Shown: positions 19,205-29,640, counted from the first letter of the stretch. The stretch: DNA of 36,354 nucleotides from Haplomitrium mnioides (GCA_049999725.1 JBNGIS010019909.1:1-36354); one strand, 5' to 3'. Numbers and translations are program-made. Notes: generated by a model not told the origin, from the sequence alone.

Positions 19205-19560
19205 ATGCATTCAATGTGCGCATGGGCATGGGAGCCCATGTGCGCATGGGCATGGGAGCCCATGTGCGCATGGGCATGGGAGCCCATGCGCGTATGGACT
19301 CCCAAGTCTAGGCGCGCAAGGGCTGGGGAGTATATGCGCATATGGACTTGGGAGTCCATGCTCGCATGGACTTTCGAAGTCCTAGCGCGACTTGACTCCC
19401 GAGTACAGGCAAGCAAGGACTTTCAGGAGTACATACGTGTATGGACTCACGGGTCTCTACTCGCCTAGACTCCCAAGTCCTAGAGCACAATGACTCCCAA
19501 GTACATACGCGCATGGAGCCCGAGACTCCATGCTCGCATAGACCTAGGAGTTCCGACTTA
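19205..19560. repeat. 24-bp palindromic-core minisatellite in intron 1, copy A
   Basis: The left end has three near-identical 24-bp units (GCCCATGTGCGCATGGGCAT plus GGGA) and then about eleven diverged 23-26 bp units such as ACTCCCAAGTACATACGCGC ATGG. Centres are self-complementary (TGCGCA, ATGCGCAT, ATACGTGTAT). Open frames on both strands cross it because the unit is a multiple of three. Confidence 0.9.
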
Positions 19561-19601
19561 GTAAGAAAAGAAACAAGTGAAAAGGGGTTTTCGGAATTTA
19601 C

Positions 19602-19963
19602 CTTGCTATCTTCCTTTTCCGCCTGAAGATGCTTGACAAAAATGTCCCTCTTCTTTATCTAAAAAAAAAGGAAAATCGTTTGCAATTTGCAAAATAAATG
19701 GTAATTGCATCTTGAGACTGCACAAGCAACTTGATGTTGGCTTTCTTGCCTTCACGGATCATGGTGATTTGGACTACTAGACCCAAATTGAATTTCTCAC
19801 CTTCACCAGCAAAAAGGTAAAGATATTGATTGGGGTCTTTCAAGGAGCAGTAATTAACAAGCCAATTCCACTCTAATTTTTCAAGCTTTAGAGCATTGAC
19901 AAAATTTGAATACCTGTATGGCTTTGGTTGAGTAGGGTGAGAAATATTTCCTTGAGATATCAT
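19602..19963 (-). pseudogene. Exon 1 of copy A: N-terminal domain of the ParB-methyltransferase gene
   Basis: The start chosen is the ATG at 19963-19961 (MISQGNISHPTQPKPYRY), because copy B has MASQAIAPKLA at the same place and homology ends just upstream. The exon goes on with EKLEWNWLVNYCSLKDPNQY, YLFAGEGEKFNLGLVVQITM and LLVQSQDAITIYF, and ends with a conserved LQAEKEDSK just before the GT donor. An ATG 60 bases upstream is in frame but not conserved. I do not recognise the fold. It is a 5' exon with a TATA box about 180 bases upstream of the ATG. Confidence 0.6.
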
Positions 19964-20141
19964 TCTCAAGACGCTAGAAACATGTTTAATTAGAGGTAAA
20001 AAATCTAATGAACAAAAGCTCACAAATCTCTAACGGCTGGAAATGGCCAAAAAGTAAGTAAATGCAAAAACAATAATGACAAGAAAACAAAAACTAGAAA
20101 GTGAACTCATGACAATGGAAACAAACTTTCCACTAACGCTT

Positions 20142-20149
20142 CTTTTATA
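20142..20149 (-). promoter_or_regulatory. TATA box of the ParB-methyltransferase gene, copy A
   Basis: TATAAAAG on the minus strand lies 180 bases before the start codon. Copy B has TATAAAA at 34136-34130 at a similar distance, within a conserved stretch that also contains GGAAAGTTT. A transcription start around 20115 would be expected. Confidence 0.5.
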
Positions 20150-20159
20150 GTTAAATTTG

Positions 20160-20813
20160 TCGTGCACATACACATCACTTACATAACTACATCATCCACA
20201 CACATTCCATGACATCTACTGACATACAATAGAGAATGACAAACAATTGAGTCTCATGCACATACAATGCATGAGATCCCACAATGCTTTTCTTCAAGTA
20301 ATACCTTCTCAAAGAAATTCCCAATTTGTGTGTTGATCTTCCGATATCAAAACTAGCACACCTTTGCTCACAAGGAATCCACGCTTCTCCAAGAGCTGCA
20401 ATACCACATCTCTCCTCTTGGTTTATAAAAAAACCTTTCGATGAGAGTACATGGCCTTATATACTAATGCACAAAAAGACAAAAAACTCAAAATGTCTAA
20501 AAATAGAAAACTACATGGAATGTTGTGACAACTATCGTGTGCATACACATTGCTTACACAACTACATCGTCCACACACATTCTATGAAATTCCCAACTTG
20601 TGTGTTGATCTTCCGATATCAGAACCAACGCACCTTTGCTGACAAGAAATCCACGCTTCTCCAAGAACTGCAATACCACATCTCTCCTCTTGGTTCATAA
20701 ACGAAAGATATCGAAAGATAACCTTTTGATGAGAGTACATGGTCTTATATACTAAGGTACAAAAAGACGAAAAACTCAAAGTGTCTAAAAATAGAAAACT
20801 ACATGGAATGTCG
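20160..20813. repeat. Direct duplication inserted in the divergent promoter of copy A
   Basis: Two copies of a ~280 bp sequence: 20160-20533 (with ~105 extra bases at about 20215-20318) and 20534-20813. Both begin TCGTG(C/T)(A/G)CATACACAT, share GTGTGTTGATCTTCCGATATC, CCACGCTTCTCCAAGA, CCACATCTCTCCTCTTGGTT and CTAAAAATAGAAAACTACAT, and end GGAATG(T)CGTGACAA. In copy B the flanking sequences are almost adjacent, so the pair is an insertion in A. Each copy contains a TATATAAG-like word on the minus strand (TTATATACTAA on plus). Confidence 0.8.
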
Positions 20814-20903
20814 TGACAAATTTCAAAAAATTCTTTTTTCCGTTAAAAAATGATTTGCGAAGCTCTTTACACATAGGTTCGTGTGATGCAGAAAAAAAGT
20901 TAG

Positions 20904-20912
20904 TATATAAAA
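20904..20912 (+). promoter_or_regulatory. TATA box of the DUF7869-type gene, copy A
   Basis: TATATAAAA on the plus strand. Copy B has TATATAAA at 34273-34280, just after the gap and just past the shared GCAAAGCT word. It faces away from the methyltransferase promoter. Confidence 0.45.
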
Positions 20913-21325
20913 CATTGCTCGTTTTCATATTAGCGACTAAACAACTTGTGTGCAAAAGATCAAAGAGGGAACCCAGTGCTTGCAGAGAATCAAAGAAACA
21001 ATTTTCATCCAACACAAGATCTTTGCTGCTCTTCAAGTGATCAAAGTTGAATCTTTCTTCTGAGTATTCCAACATATCAGCAAAAAAAATTCAACTTATA
21101 AATTCTAGATGGTTGTAGACCTTTCTTCGTCTTCTTCTAAGAGAGACCTCAATATTCATCATCATGGTGTGTTTGTTCATAACAAAAAAAACACATAATC
21201 TGTGGAAAATTTTAATTTTGGAGATGAACCACTATCTCCGATAGCACCACTCAAAACAACTAGTGATTTCATTTCAAGTTGCACCACGCAAAGAGATTGG
21301 GACATCTGAAACAAACTGAATTCTT
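20913..21325 (+). other. Leader of the DUF7869-type gene, copy A
   Basis: No clear coding frame; a minus-strand frame at 21075-20785 has no signature. Contains CAATATTCATCATCATGG near 21150. The equivalent region in copy B holds the 30-bp array (34548-34698), which is missing here. Confidence 0.35.
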
Positions 21326-22348
21326 TTGGAGGAGTCTTCAATTGACAGTTTGGGAAACAATTCTAGCAAAGAGTCTCAATCAATCAACATTTCCTTGGAG
21401 TTATCGCCAAAGGCACCGATTTTGTTTCAAAAAATATTTCCTTCTAATCGAGATATTGATCAAGATTCCATTCCAAAATGGTGCAGTTCTCCCAATCCCC
21501 AAGAAGAACCTCATCTCTTGAAAATATTCTACGACGAAACAAATAGTGTTTACGATGATGATCAAGATCTTCAAGATGAATTATCTCTGATTGCTGGATT
21601 CGCTTACGGACCGAATTGTCTAGCACAACATTAGAATTCTTTGTCTATGCCAAAACCCAAACGGGTAAACACCTTACGTGAGAATTCTTTGCGGAAAGTC
21701 CATTATGACGAGAGCTTTGTGAAGAAAAAGCTCGATCCAATGTCAATTTCTAAGTTGAAGAGAATTTCTTGTTGTCAAAATAATTGCTTGTCGTTGTGCA
21801 AGACAAATTTTCTGTGAGAGAAATGTACTTTCAACAAAGCATGAAGAATCGATGTATCACACAGTAGTAGAGAATACCAAGAAAAGACTTTGATGTTGAC
21901 AATTGCTTTACTCTGCTTGGTGATACCTTTGTTTGTAGAAGAGCCTTCAAATTAATACTAGCAGTAGGGAATGATAGAATCCAAAGGATTCAAAATATCA
22001 AAAACGTAGATTCTAGAGGCATTTTTGGAAAAAGAGAACTATTTACTAAAGGAGTTTTATTCTGTGAGTGGATAGGCAATTTTTTTCAAGGGCATTGCAA
22101 GAGAATGCCCACTCACAAAGTTTATAACTTGCTCGATAATTTTACAAAATGGGAAGTTTATAACTACTACACAACTTATTTGAAAGAGAAAGATCCCTAT
22201 TGCATTATTAGTTTCTTGAGTTTTACAAAACATTGGAGAACTCATTTTCCAAATGTAAAAATTCCAAAACGCAATAGATTTGTTGTTTGTGAAACATGCG
22301 AAGAAATAAAATCTTTGCGAGAAAAATCTATCTTGGAGTTCAACAAAG
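21326..22348 (+). pseudogene. DUF7869-type gene, N-terminal Cys-rich part, copy A
   Basis: Frame 2 starts SSIDSLGNNSSKESQSINIS and ELSPKAPILF, shared with copy B (SSNDSLGNDSSKES, ELSPIASI). It continues through a stop at 21632 to KVHYDESFVKKKLDP and RISCCQNNCLSLCKTNF, a Cys cluster. After two shifts frame 3 or 1 gives LLGDTFVCRRAFKLILAVGN, RIQRIQNIKN, MPTHKVYNLLDNFTKWEVYN, WRTHFPNVKIPKRNRFVVCE and TCEEIKSL. The (FPxVKIPKxxRFxxCxxC) segment is typical of the region before DUF7869 in many plant and algal proteins. The exon probably ends at CAAAG-GTAACA (22348/22349), conserved in B. The gene's start is not certain. Confidence 0.65.
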
Positions 22349-23144
22349 GTAACAAATTTTCTTCTCTTTTGACAACTTTGGCTAATCCATCCAATTTTTT
22401 CTAGACTCAAAGCTTTGTTCTAGAGATGTTATGTTTTCTCAACTTACAGCTAAAGGATTTTTTTTTTGAAGTTATTTAGCAAAGAAGATTTGATTCGAAT
22501 AAGTCTTAGCAAGTTGAGTTGTGAGAAGAAAGTCTATCCATGCATAGACTCTGTTGTTTTATATTTCAATTTTAACCTTTTCTAGAGTTGAATAAAGCAA
22601 GAAAATGAATTTGATTCTTGGTGGTGACTTTAGCCTTGCAACAAGTTTTGTTTTTGTTCTTTTCAATCAAGAGCCTTTGTAAAAAACAATTTGCAAGAAT
22701 CGTTTTTGTTGTTTGAAAATTCTATACGTGTATAGGATTTGTTCTTGTTCCTTTTAAAACCAGTCGTGACAACAGTCACAACAAGCCATGATATTGGTGT
22801 TGTTGTATTGGCTCTATACGCGCATACGATCAATTGTTGTCTCCACTCATTCTAAACACTTAGAAGATGTGTTTTGGTACCATTTGTTTGCAAATCTTGT
22901 TTTTTTCTTTTTGAAACAAATTATCCTTTTTTCAAATTTCCTAAAGTTTATTTTTAATCTTTTACAAAGTTTTTCACTTCTACAAATTCAAACATTTGCT
23001 TAAGATGACTTGAATGTTTGTAGCACTTAAGGTTGTGTTTTGAAGCTACAAATATGGACATATATTTTACTGAGCTACTTTTATGTCCTTCGTGCTTTGT
23101 GATGATGGAGTTAATATAATCGCCAATTGTTTCTTCATCGTGAC
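22349..23144 (+). other. Probable intron of the DUF7869-type gene, copy A
   Basis: AT-rich, stop-rich in all plus frames. It contains isolated palindromic words related to the minisatellites: CTATCCATGCATAG (about 22537), CTATACGTGTATAG (about 22723) and CTATACGCGCATACG (about 22812). The acceptor is not obvious by eye. The same part of copy B begins at about 36071 and runs off the window, with ACTCTATGGTCACATAGGGTCT at the matching place. Confidence 0.45.
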
Positions 23145-24130
23145 CAACAAATGAAAGAAATAACAAAACTTGCAAACCATCAAAGAACATTTTATGCCAA
23201 TAGTCAAAAGTACTTCGGAATTGTTATTGATGGAATCTTTTACAAGATTACTACTATTTTACACTAGCCTTCGCCACCAAAAAACCTTGATAAAGATTGT
23301 CTGGTGGGTGTGCATGTTGTTGGTGCTTTAATATTCAATCATGCTCTTTCTTCGAGGGTCTTCTTAACGTACACAAACTTGAGAAGCAATTCTAATTTGA
23401 CAATTACTGTGCTCAACAAAATATTGTGTGACTTTGAAGACCCACTGCCTCCAACTTTGCATCTTCAGTTGGACAACACGACACAAGAGAATAAGAATTC
23501 TATCCTATTTGGATATCTTCGTCTCCTTATTACCAAGAATGTTTTTGGAAAAATCAAGGTGGGATTTCTCATGGTTGGCCATACTCATGATCAAATCAAT
23601 CAAATGTTAAGCCCATTCTTGAAATGTTTAAAACATGTCAAAGCTTTCATGATTATGAGTCTTAGTAAGGCACTTCAATTATCCTATAGTACTAAACCTC
23701 AAGTGGCTCTTTTGTTGGAAACTTGGGATTTCAAAATGTTTCTGCAGCAACATCCCTCTGTGGTTCAAAGTATGCATGATATAACTTTTAATCAACAATT
23801 CAAGTTCCATTAAAATGATTCCAATGCAAAGATTTGGAGCAAACAATTTTCAAGAGATGAATTTTGGTTATCTGTAGATAGTATTTGTCAACTCAAGTGT
23901 CTATCTGAAGTGGACAGAGAAATTTTGAGTTCAATGTTGATTCCTCTCAAGTCATATTCTAAAATCAAATAATCTCAAAAGAAAGAAAGAGAAGTGGATG
24001 CCGAGAAAGTGGTATTTTCAATAAGAGACAATTATTATCAAAAAGATAGTAATTAAATTAGTCAATGGGATAAGGAGTTTGGCCAAAACGTTAGGCCTTT
24101 AAATTGTGACTATTTTGTTAGTTTGTTGCA
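23145..24130 (+). pseudogene. DUF7869 domain (RNase H-fold transposase-like), copy A
   Basis: One frame runs through the whole block with stops at 23265 (TAG), 23811 (TAA) and 23970. It shows KYFGIVIDG (first acid), LVGVHVVGALIF, NLTITVLNKIL, PPTLHLQLDNTTQENKN (second acid), FGYLRLL, KIKVGFLMVGHTHDQINQM (GHTHD, third acidic position) and FLKCLKHVKAF, then a C-terminal part with WSKQFSRDEFWL and SQWDKEF. This D...LDN..ENKN...GHTHDQI(D/N) layout is that of DUF7869 proteins, which look like DDE-type nucleases, though activity has not to my knowledge been shown. The original active version would be about 270 or more codons in this exon. It is the 3' exon of the gene. Confidence 0.78.
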
Positions 24131-25258
24131 TCTAAAATTAGGTGTAAAGTTAATTGGGGTGATAATTGCCCAAAACAAAAACGTAAAAAGGATTTTAAGG
24201 GTATGGGCCGTAGCGCTTCAGGGGATATAGGCTCCTACGGGGCTCATTTTTAGGGATTCACCACGGGAGCATTACGAGTGCGGAATAGACGACAAGAGGG
24301 ACAGAGAAGGAAAGCCATTGCGAGAGGAAGATTGGAGGTGTTTTGGATTAGGTTTGCGGGGCTGAAGGATTGGGTGGATTGTATTGCTCGGGGGCTGGTG
24401 TTGGGGTACTAATGGAGGGCATACGCAAGTGGACCAGCTTTTGGAGGTGTTGCAAGAGCCAAGGACAACATTTTTTCAGGGAACTCAAAAGATTGGGCCT
24501 TATCTTCAAGTCACAACATGTGGGAGGTACCATTGAATGTGTTTTCTTCCCTTACCTCTATAGAAACTAGTTGTGCTGCCCCGGGCTACTCCGTGATAGG
24601 AGAGCAAGCTATAGATTAAGTTCAAGGCGAGTCTAGTGTGCCTTGTGAGGTGCATTTAATGTCAATCTTTTCCAAATAGATGTCTGTTTGGAGTTCTTGC
24701 TAGGCAGAGCGCGCAAGGCAGTTTTATCAGTGGATTTGGAAAGTGTTTGTGGTGTGGAGTGAGGTCCATTAGCTGCAAGGGCTGCCTTCCTATTGGTGGA
24801 AGTAAAAAAACCATCTTCTGAGTGTGAGGCCTGTAGACCTTATCAAATATTAATTTAGTGCATTGATTTCTTTTGAAGAAAGGGTGTTGGTTGTGGGTGT
24901 GTGAGTGCATGTGTTTTGCATTGTTGTCGTAAGTAGGTAGCTCTAAAAGCAAAACCCATCTTAGAGAGTGCTAAAGTTATTCCAAAGAGCGTAAGGAAGA
25001 GTTGGAGTCAAGTTGGTGCAAAACCTCTCTCACAAAAGATCACGAAACACAAAACAACTCTTAAGTTGGTGTAAATTAGTAGAAAATGAGGTAAGGGACC
25101 AACCATAGAGCTGATACTAAAACTTTTCCTATCAAGAGAAGTTTTGTGATTGTGGTTGATGGCTAAAAATATGAGGTTCTCCACTCTCACAAGCTATTTC
25201 TTCTTAGGATTGACAAAGAGTATGAGTAATCTATGGACTTTTTTTTGCACTCATATAA
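24131..25258. other. Unassigned sequence between copy A and the chromovirus
   Basis: Positions 24180-24420 are GC-richer than what lies on either side, suggesting a boundary at about 24140-24200. No gene, LTR border or tRNA-like structure is recognised. Gag of the following chromovirus is not visible here, so its 5' part is missing or degraded. Confidence 0.35.
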
Positions 25259-25330
25259 TATGACATTATTTTGGGCTTGCCTTGGCTTGAAGATCAATTT
25301 GCTCAAGTTGATTGAGTAAAACAAAAAATT
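25259..25330 (+). pseudogene. Gypsy protease, C-terminal motif
   Basis: YDIILGLPWLEDQFAQVD is the ILGxxWL motif that ends retroviral-type aspartic proteases in chromoviruses (LGMPWLxxxNPxVDW); the codon for the usual W is a stop. Confidence 0.6.
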
Positions 25331-25504
25331 CAAGTTACTTTACAAGGAAAGCCATTTCTTTTGGGGCATCCAACACCATTGGTGAAGAGATCAAAATCGG
25401 TTCAACATAATGCTTTGATGGAGAAAGAGTTGCATATCTTTGTTGTGTAGATCAAGCCTACCATGGACTAGAATAAGGAGGGAGGGAAATTTGTACCAAC
25501 CTTA

Positions 25505-26290
25505 TTGTTTGTTGATATTGTGAAGGAGTTTTCAGATGTATTTCCAAATGATTTGCCAAACAAGTTTCTAGATGATCGAGGAATACCATCTCCAATTGAG
25601 TTGATACCAAAAAGTACTCTTTTTAATCATCCTATATACCGGCTTTCACCACAAGAATTGGAAGAGCTTTGTAAGACCTTAACAAATCTTCTTGAGAAGG
25701 ATTTCATTCAACATAGTACTTCTCCTTGGGGAGCACTGATATTCTTTGTACCAAGAAAAGATAGTGGATTTTGTCTTTCTATAGATTATTGCAGTTTGAA
25801 TAATCAAATAGTAAAGAATGCTTGTCCTTTACTATGCATTAATGATTTCTTTGATTGATTGAGTGGTGCGCAATTTTTTTCCAAGTTGGATCTTTGAATT
25901 GGCTTTTGGCAAGTTTCTATCAAGCCAAGTGATGTGCCAAAAACAACATTTTGTACCAAGTATAGGCATTTTGAGTGGAAGGTCTTTACATTTGGTTTCA
26001 CTAATGTTACGATTGTGTTCATGAATCAAATGCATCAAAGTTTTGATAGATTATTGGATAATCCAGTTTTGGTATTCTTGAATGATATTCTTCTTTTTAG
26101 TAAAATTGAAGCTGAGCATTGCGATCATCTAAAAAAAGTATTGCAAAGCTTGTACAATTAGAAGTTTTATTGCAAGAGATCCAATTGCAAATTTTGGAAG
26201 CAAGAGGTTACTTATCTAAGGCACAAGGTGTTTGCAGATGATATCAAGATGGAATAAAAGAAATTTGAGGTGATCACAAAGTGGCCAACA
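25505..26290 (+). pseudogene. Gypsy reverse transcriptase
   Basis: Frame 2 (117 codons) has EFSDVFPNDLP, HPIYRLSPQELEEL, FIQHSTSPWGALIFFVPRKD and FCLSIDYCSLNN. After a stop and shift come AQFFSKLDL, TTFCTKYRHFEWKVFTFGFT and VLVFLNDILLFSK, then KKFEVITKWPTPK. The active site YLDD is changed to FLND, so the enzyme would be dead even without the stops. The RxDYRxLN motif is altered to SIDYCSLNN. Confidence 0.85.
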
Positions 26291-26934
26291 CCAAAGGAGG
26301 ATTGTTGCACCACTAACAGATATGCTATGCAAGGAGGTCAAGTTTCAATGAACCGTGAGAGAGCAAGCAGCATTTCAACAACTCAAGGATGTAGTCTCTT
26401 CTTGTTTTATTCTACATCCATATGATCCAAAGGCATGTTGCATAGTTGATTTTGGTTCTTCTTATTTTGTTATTGGAGCAATTTTGCAATAAGAGTTTGG
26501 AGGATGTACTTCATCCAATTGTCTTCATATCATGTTGATTAAATGTGGCGGAGAGAAATTATTTTGCAAAGAATCAAGAGTAATTACCAGTGGCTTATGC
26601 TACCAAAATCTAGAGAGATTATCTTTTGGAAAGACCTATACTTATGCATAGAGATCATAAACCATTGTTACAAGAGATCCATTTGGAAAATATGACAAGC
26701 TCCCATCACCAATGGAAAGATCAATTGCAATTATTCAATATCAAGCTAGAGTTCAAGCCTAAAAGGTTCCACACCATTTCTAATGCATTGTCACGAAGGC
26801 CGGATCATCAAGTTAATACAATTAAGGTGGTAAACATTAGCATATTAGAGCTTGATGAGGCAACTAGAAAAAGTTATTGCCAAAAACTACAAGAAGATGC
26901 TTTTCTAGTCTTGTTCGGGCACGATTAGCAATCA
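26291..26934 (+). pseudogene. Gypsy RNase H
   Basis: Broken frames read KFQ-TVREQAAFQQLKD, ACCIVDFGSSYFVIGAIL (the first acid region, normally TDAS..AxGAVL), then MHRDHKPLLQ (from the usual TDHKSL) and HQWKDQLQLFNIKLEFKP, HTISNALSRRPD (ADALSR) at the end. These are standard Gypsy RNase H landmarks. Confidence 0.8.
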
Positions 26935-27840
26935 AAGATAGTGAGTATCATTCTTTTTTCATTCAAGATGGTATTTTATATCGATGTCATCAAATATATA
27001 TGTTCCAAAAGATGATGCGCTTTGAATGGTTTGTTTACAAGAAACGCATGACATTCTCATCTTTGGAATCTTAGAGTAGATAAAACTACAAAGTTCTTTG
27101 AAGGCATTTAGTAGTGGCCCTACTTGCTTAGAGGGTTTTGTTTGTTTTTTGGAGAGTTGTCAACAAAACAAAGCTTCAAATCAAAAACCAACGGGACTTC
27201 TTTAGCCATTACCAATTCCTAGAACTCGTTAGGAACATGTAAGTTTGAATCTAGTCACTTCACTTCCAACTATGTCTTGGGGGTCTATGGCCATTGTGGT
27301 GTTTACAGACAAGCTTAGCAAGCAAATTCATTTAGCACCAATAGTGGATACAGTGGATGCTCCATAGTTGGCCAAAATTTACTTTGATATTGTCTTTCAT
27401 CATCATAGAATGCCCAAGATGTTAATGTCTGAGAAGGATCCAAGTTTCATTAGAATGTTTTGGTAAGAGTTGATGAAGCTTTTAGGAACCAAAGTCTCTA
27501 TGTCTTCTGCTTATCATCCTCAAACCAGTGGGAAAATGGAGTGCACTAATTGTACTGTAGAGGATATGCCTTGCGCATTCATCATGCTCATCACACTAAT
27601 TGGGATAGTTTCTTATCAGATGTGGAGTTTGCTTACAATATTTTCAAACAAGCAAGTATTAGGGTTTCTCCTTTCTTTCTTAATTTGAGTCAACATTCTT
27701 TTGATGGTTTGCTTTCTCCTCCTTCTTTCAATGTTCCAAGTATTTATATCTTTTTGTCTCGTTTATCTTTTTCTTTACAAGATGCTCGTAACCATCTTAC
27801 TATTGCTCAAAATCAATAAAAACAATATGTTAATAGCCGT
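26935..27840 (+). pseudogene. Gypsy integrase
   Basis: Recognisable parts include MSEKDPSFIRMFW (from SDRDPxF), ELMKLLGTKVSMSSAYHPQT and SGKMECTNCTVEDM (from DGQTERxNRxLE, the catalytic Glu is retained), WDSFLSDVEFAYN and then QDARNHLTIAQNQ. The zinc finger is only vaguely visible. Stops and shifts are common. Confidence 0.78.
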
Positions 27841-28115
27841 CTTCATGATTTCTCTTCTGTTTTAGATGGTTTAATTATGGTATCTACTTATGTGATCTCC
27901 TATTATGCTTAGATATTCAAGTCCTTAAGTTATTTCTTGCTTGTATTGGTCTTTTCTTTATTTCTCAAGTTATTTCTTTCGTTGTTTATAAACTTGATCT
28001 TCCTCTTCATATGAAGATTCATCTTGTGCTCTATGTTTCTAAACTTAACTATTTTGTCCCTAGTCCATCTTCTTTTCCAAATCATGTTTAAACTCCTCCT
28101 TGAGCTATTTTTTGT

Positions 28116-28298
28116 GATGATCATGAAGAATTTGAAGTGGACCGTATTTTAGCAAAAAGAGTTATCAAACGAAGGTGAAATCCACAAGTTCAATACAAGG
28201 TTTTGTGGAAAAACTACCCTCTTCATGATGCTACTTTGGAAATGTATTCAAACCTTGAGAATGCTCAAGAGACTATTCACTTATTTGAAGTTGCAGAA
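28116..28298 (+). pseudogene. Chromodomain at the end of the chromovirus integrase
   Basis: A single 61-codon frame with one stop reads HEEFEVDRILAKRVIKRR, then after the stop VQYKVLWKNYPLHDATLEM, YSNLENAQETIHLFEVAE. This matches the chromodomain pattern (E-V-E-x-I-L...Y-L-V-K-W-K-G-Y...A-T-W-E...N-L...F) including two of the three cage aromatics; the third, W, is L here. Chromodomains direct chromovirus integration to marked heterochromatin. Confidence 0.82.
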
Positions 28299-28332
28299 AT
28301 GACAAGTACATCATTGATTAGAACGTGGAGAT

Positions 28333-28800
28333 TGTGTAATAGTAAAAGCATGATGTTGTTCTATTTATAAGAAAATAGAGAGGAGTAAAGGAAGTGGTAG
28401 AGGGTGTCTTTCAGGGTTGAATCATTTTAAGATTACTTACTTTTGAAGTTACTTTAAGTGAAGTGGTATAAGGTCACTTTTATGGTTGAAATTAGAAGTC
28501 ACTTATAAGTGATCACTTTTAGAGTTGAAATTAGAAGTGACTTGTAAGTGACGGAAAGGAGATAACACCTCCTTCTTTTGCATAAATAGAAGGGCTTCAT
28601 AGCCCCACTCTTCATTCTGGAGTTCCTCTCAAATCACTTGGGTTCTTTGGTTGCTTGGTTTTGGCTTGCAGTCTTAGCTTTTACTTGCTTATTGGCCCTG
28701 AATTGCATAACTTGATTAGAGTTATCTTGGAGTTGATACTTATTTGGAAGTTTTTCCTTGAGTTCTCTTACAATAGCTAGGCTTGAGTAAAGCTAACTTG
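28333..28800 (+). mobile_element. Probable 3' LTR of the chromovirus
   Basis: GAACGTGGAGAT followed by TGTGTAATAG resembles a polypurine tract and LTR start 35 bases after the chromodomain. Within it are two copies of GTTGAAATTAGAAGT(C/G)ACTT (28485 and 28524, spacing 39 bp), a promoter-like GCATAAATAGAAGG (about 28580) and a T-rich U5-like tail. The LTR end and the 5' partner were not located. Confidence 0.45.
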
Positions 28801-29640
28801 TTGTATGATACAACATTATTGAAAATATTGAATGCTATTTCTTATGTTAAGAAATATAATAGACTCATTAGCTCAATGATTCAATCAATTCTTCCCAAAT
28901 GTTCAAGAATCTATTATATCTCACTATTTATATTATATCTCAATAATAATCCTCTCTATATGTTTAAATCTAGTGGTCAATTGTAGGGATATAAAGGGAG
29001 GAATCCTCAAAACTTAACGGCTCCTTTGTAGTATAACGATGAGTAATAGGATGAGAGAGGTAGAGTGTGATTGATAATATGTCAGTTAGTACATGGCTTA
29101 TCCTACTTCGGTTCATACACAATGTTAAACGTCGATTCTTCAAAAAGGTGTAGTGTTTGATACAGAAGTCTCATGTTCAAGATCGGTTCCAAGCCACTAC
29201 ATTATTTTTTCTAATAAGAAGTTGCAATTCTATCTAGACAACTTTGCAATTCCTTTGTGCAAGAGAGGTACCAGCTGATGAATCCCAAATCATGACAACT
29301 AAGTGTTTGGTAGAAGGGATTTTGGAGAACGTAGATCTGTGATGCAATAGGAATTGATGAGGACTCCACAATTACGTGATTTAATCCCAAGGTGATTCAC
29401 ACTCACACAACTTGGGATTCTATCAATTAAAATGAATAGCACGCATTATGTGATTTTGCATTGGGAAAATGAGCTTGGAGAGGCGTAGATAGTTGTTTGT
29501 GTATTTTCAAGTCTAACATATTGTGTACAATCTATTAGAAGGTAGGAACTACAAATACTTGGATAATCATATATGTCTTAGAATTGGGTGGTGAACTACT
29601 ATGAGCCCATAATAGTTCTTATAGTAAAAGTTTTAAAACT
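28801..29640. other. Unassigned AT-rich sequence
   Basis: A 67-codon plus-strand frame at 28783-28986 has no signature. Nothing else is recognised. Confidence 0.35.

Larger units (their letters stand above)
17363..19601 (-). other. Intron 1 of copy A with a ~1.7 kb insert
   Basis: The donor on the minus strand is GATAGCAAG-GTAAATTCC at 19602/19601, and the acceptor TTTGCATTAG is at 17363. The matching intron in copy B is only about 550 bp. Additional splice-like sites (TTGTTTTTAG near 19145, CAAAG-GTAAGC near 18915, CTCTG-GTAAGAAG near 17410) leave open an extra exon at about 18916-19143. Its translation (VDFVDGYKDVKRVERCC and on) has stops. Confidence 0.5.
13978..24130. mobile_element. Copy A of a divergent ParB-methyltransferase / DUF7869 unit
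   Basis: Two divergently transcribed, degraded genes share one promoter region. The minus-strand gene (19963 down to 13978) encodes an N-terminal domain, a ParB-like domain and a beta-class DNA methyltransferase. The plus-strand gene (about 21326 to 24130) encodes a DUF7869-type, RNase H-fold transposase-like protein. A second copy with the same gene order, orientation and exon borders starts at about 30860. Recurrence as a block, decay by stops and shifts, and neighbouring retrotransposons all suggest a mobile element; terminal repeats and a target-site duplication were not found by eye. Copy A is longer than B because of inserts at about 17480-19150 and 20160-20813. Confidence 0.65.
25259..28800 (+). 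mobile_element. Decayed Ty3/Gypsy chromovirus
   Basis: Plus-strand remnants follow the Gypsy order: protease end, reverse transcriptase, RNase H, integrase, chromodomain, then an LTR-like 3' region. Stops and shifts are frequent and gag is absent. It lies between the two copies of the ParB-methyltransferase/DUF7869 unit, so it inserted between them or was carried along when the block was duplicated. Confidence 0.9.

Noticed and set aside
19165-19468. Open frames on both strands (repeats of SHAHAHMG and CAWAWEPM type)
   Set aside because: Same reason: a 24-bp minisatellite is open in several frames on both strands.
20326-20700. Plus-strand 124-codon frame made of two similar halves
   Set aside because: It is a translation of the direct duplication in the divergent promoter; copy B lacks it and no domain is seen.
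22954-23190. Minus-strand 78-codon frame
   Set aside because: Opposite to the start of the DUF7869 core on the plus strand, whose motifs are clear.
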